In this document: in pieces, positions 62,801-64,000 of the stretch | Layout of the letters: every line of letters begins with the position of its first letter | Position numbering within the stretch: the first letter of the stretch is position 1 | Source: Bacteroidetes bacterium MED-G17 | GTDB lineage: Bacteria > Bacteroidota > Bacteroidia > NS11-12g > UBA9320 | DNA length: 64,000 nucleotides | Assembly: GCA_002457675.1 (NCBI GenBank) | Contig: NTKK01000003.1 | Coordinates: 124,001-188,000 of the forward strand | Direction of reading: 5' to 3' | The notes under the pieces: generated by a model | Database searches by the model: none | What the model was told of the DNA's origin: nothing | The model's input: only the letters and a program-made list of their open reading frames with translations | Made by a program: the position numbers and the translations under genes

Positions 62801-63817
62801 GTGCTAAAATTGAATCTACAATTGATTTTGATTTTTTACCTGTTTTGTAGCATTGCATGTAAAAAAATAGTCGTAGAAAAACCTCAAGATTTGTCACGTG
62901 ATACTACGCTTTCCATCCCTACGCAGCAATGGACCAAGTTGGTGAACAAAAACCCTAACAATACATCATATTTACTAGAACGCGCTAAATCACTAGTGAA
63001 TAATGATCAGCTTATAGGTTTGGCAGTTAGAGATTTTCAATTTTTACACAAAAAGGAACCTGAAAATTCAGAATTCGCACTATCTTATGTGAAGTTGCTA
63101 TTTGACAATAAAGAGGTCAAGGAGTCAATGCAGGTTTTAAATGACTACACCAAACTAAATCCTAAAGATGTGGAGGCTTTATTTCTTCAAGGCAAATACC
63201 ATTATTATTTAACGGAGTTTGAAGATGCAATTTTATATTTAAATAGAGCACTAAATTTAAAGGGGACACATGTTGAAAGTATGTTTTTTTTGGCCAATAG
63301 TTACAGAGATATGCGTGATTCAGGCCAAGCATTATCCTTATACAAGAAAATAGTAGAAGTAGATCCAGCGCATTATAATTCAGTAGTTCAGATTGCCAAT
63401 TTGTATGCTTACCAAAAAAATCCTGATGCAGTAGATTATTACAACATGGCATTAAGGTTAAATGAGTTTGGTCTTGATGCGCTATATGGTCGTGCTTATT
63501 TTTACCAACAAATGGGTTATATTGAGGAGGCGGTAAAGGATTATCAACAAATTGTAGAAATTAACCCAACTCATACCCAATCAATTTACAACATAGCATA
63601 CCTTAACTTTAAAAAAAAATCATGGAACCTCGCCAAATCTCAATTCGCAAAGCTTGCAGAATTGTCACCAACATATGTACCCGCCTGGTATATGATTGGT
63701 CTATGTTTTGAAGCAGAAAAAAACACAAGGAAAGCAGCGGACTATTATCAAAAATGCTTGCAATTGGACGCCTCATTTTCCAAAGCTCAGTTGGGTTTGA
63801 CGCGACTAACCAAGTAG
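62801..63817 (+). CDS. TPR-repeat lipoprotein
   Basis: A roughly 338-residue lipoprotein. The GTG at 62801 gives a signal peptide (LILIFYLFCSIACKK) with lipobox SIAC; the longer frame from 62732 crosses hmgA's promoter and is unlikely. TPR repeats fill the rest, for example LFLQGKYHYYLTEFEDAILY, SMFFLANSYRDMRDSGQALS, ALYGRAYFYQQMGYIEEAVK and AWYMIGLCFEAEKNTRKAAD. Such TPR lipoproteins assemble outer membrane complexes or peptidoglycan machinery; no specific role can be read. Confidence 0.8.
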   Translation: MLKLNLQLILIFYLFCSIACKKIVVEKPQDLSRDTTLSIPTQQWTKLVNKNPNNTSYLLERAKSLVNNDQLIGLAVRDFQFLHKKEPENSEFALSYVKLLFDNKEVKESMQVLNDYTKLNPKDVEALFLQGKYHYYLTEFEDAILYLNRALNLKGTHVESMFFLANSYRDMRDSGQALSLYKKIVEVDPAHYNSVVQIANLYAYQKNPDAVDYYNMALRLNEFGLDALYGRAYFYQQMGYIEEAVKDYQQIVEINPTHTQSIYNIAYLNFKKKSWNLAKSQFAKLAELSPTYVPAWYMIGLCFEAEKNTRKAADYYQKCLQLDASFSKAQLGLTRLTK

Positions 63818-63818
63818 C

Positions 63819-64000
63819 TTATTTTAGTTTCTTTTGGATATTCTCGTGGTCAGCTTGAATTTCTTTCCATTCGATAATATTGGCCTTTCCGTCCAAAACC
63901 ATATACCTTGGGATCCAATCTAGCTTAATGAAATTACCAATTGGATTTTTCCATTCACCTAAAATTAGATAATGTTGGCCTCGGAGGTCATATTTATCAA
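63819..64000 (-). CDS. Thioredoxin-like (TlpA/AhpC-TSA type) protein, C-terminal end
   Basis: The right edge cuts this minus-strand gene; the start lies outside. The visible 60 residues read DKYDLRGQHYLILGEW, then FIKLDWIPRYMVLDGKANIIEW to a TAA stop at 63819-63821. The IPRYMVLDGKANII segment is the cis-Pro loop and following strand of thioredoxin-like folds. Such proteins often control disulfides or act in cytochrome maturation. The active-site CxxC is not in the window. The frame ends just after the TPR gene's stop. Confidence 0.6.
   Translation of the reverse strand, partial: DKYDLRGQHYLILGEWKNPIGNFIKLDWIPRYMVLDGKANIIEWKEIQADHENIQKKLK

Overview
The window is chromosomal DNA from a member of the Bacteroidota. 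Evidence in the sequence: a type IX secretion/gliding operon (porP-like, gldK, gldL, gldM, gldN), a SusC/SusD pair, secreted proteins with type IX C-terminal sorting tails, promoter-like TAnnTTTG boxes, AT-rich DNA and few Shine-Dalgarno sites. Carotenoid genes plus a small laminarin-type beta-glucan locus suggest a pigmented, aerobic, probably marine or free-living heterotroph. I cannot assign a class or genus. I see no rRNA, tRNA, CRISPR array, insertion sequence or prophage, and no gene-free stretch over 300 bases.

Layout. 1-3.7 kb: end of an OmpH/Skp chaperone gene, murI, gltA, a conserved protein of unknown function and a small winged-helix-like protein. 3.7-9.3 kb: a glycosyltransferase and a flippase-like membrane protein, ruvC, priA, sixA. 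9.3-13.3 kb: cca, a small pRiA4b ORF-3-like gene and miaA in an overlapping row, then ribH and a TPR membrane protein. 13.4-18.5 kb: carotenoid genes (cruF-like, crtI/crtD-like) behind pdhA, then recF, a DUF721 gene and rpe. 18.5-26.7 kb: a TonB receptor and the porP-gldKLMN core of type IX secretion, closed by a strong terminator. 26.7-42.5 kb: DNA repair and housekeeping genes (DnaQ/GIY-YIG fusion, PhoH-PIN, recJ, pruA, a pseudouridine synthase, murB), a type IX secreted protein, two divergent phosphate transporters, htpG and a PH-domain protein. 42.5-57.6 kb: the beta-glucan locus. 57.7-64 kb: a Gre-like protein, lysA, pckA, a SUI1/YciH protein, hmgA, a TPR lipoprotein and the end of a thioredoxin-like gene.

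The beta-glucan locus is the most interesting part. It has three transcription units: susC-susD-PKD lipoprotein-GH16-GH16-outer membrane protein on the plus strand; a Nudix-related regulator, a sodium/sugar symporter and a GH3 glucosidase in a tight minus-strand operon; and a plus-strand gene for a type IX secreted protein, divergent from the regulator. A 9-7-9 inverted repeat (ACTTATGGT, seven bases, ACCATAAGT) lies just before the susC start and recurs, nearly perfect, between the regulator and the secreted-protein gene, with a weaker third copy beside it. The regulator has a degraded Nudix box, as expected for a DNA-binding sugar sensor. I infer a single local regulon: surface capture and GH16 cleavage, SusCD import, GH3 hydrolysis to glucose, symport into the cytoplasm, all under one operator. 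The PKD lipoprotein and the secreted protein also share a domain of about 160 residues (one copy and two copies), a candidate uncharacterised glucan-binding module.

Start codons are a second theme. Many genes here begin with TTG or GTG, and two clear genes (miaA and the crtI-like gene) have no ATG, GTG or TTG ahead of their essential first beta-strand. Each instead has an AUA or AUC codon one base after the upstream stop.
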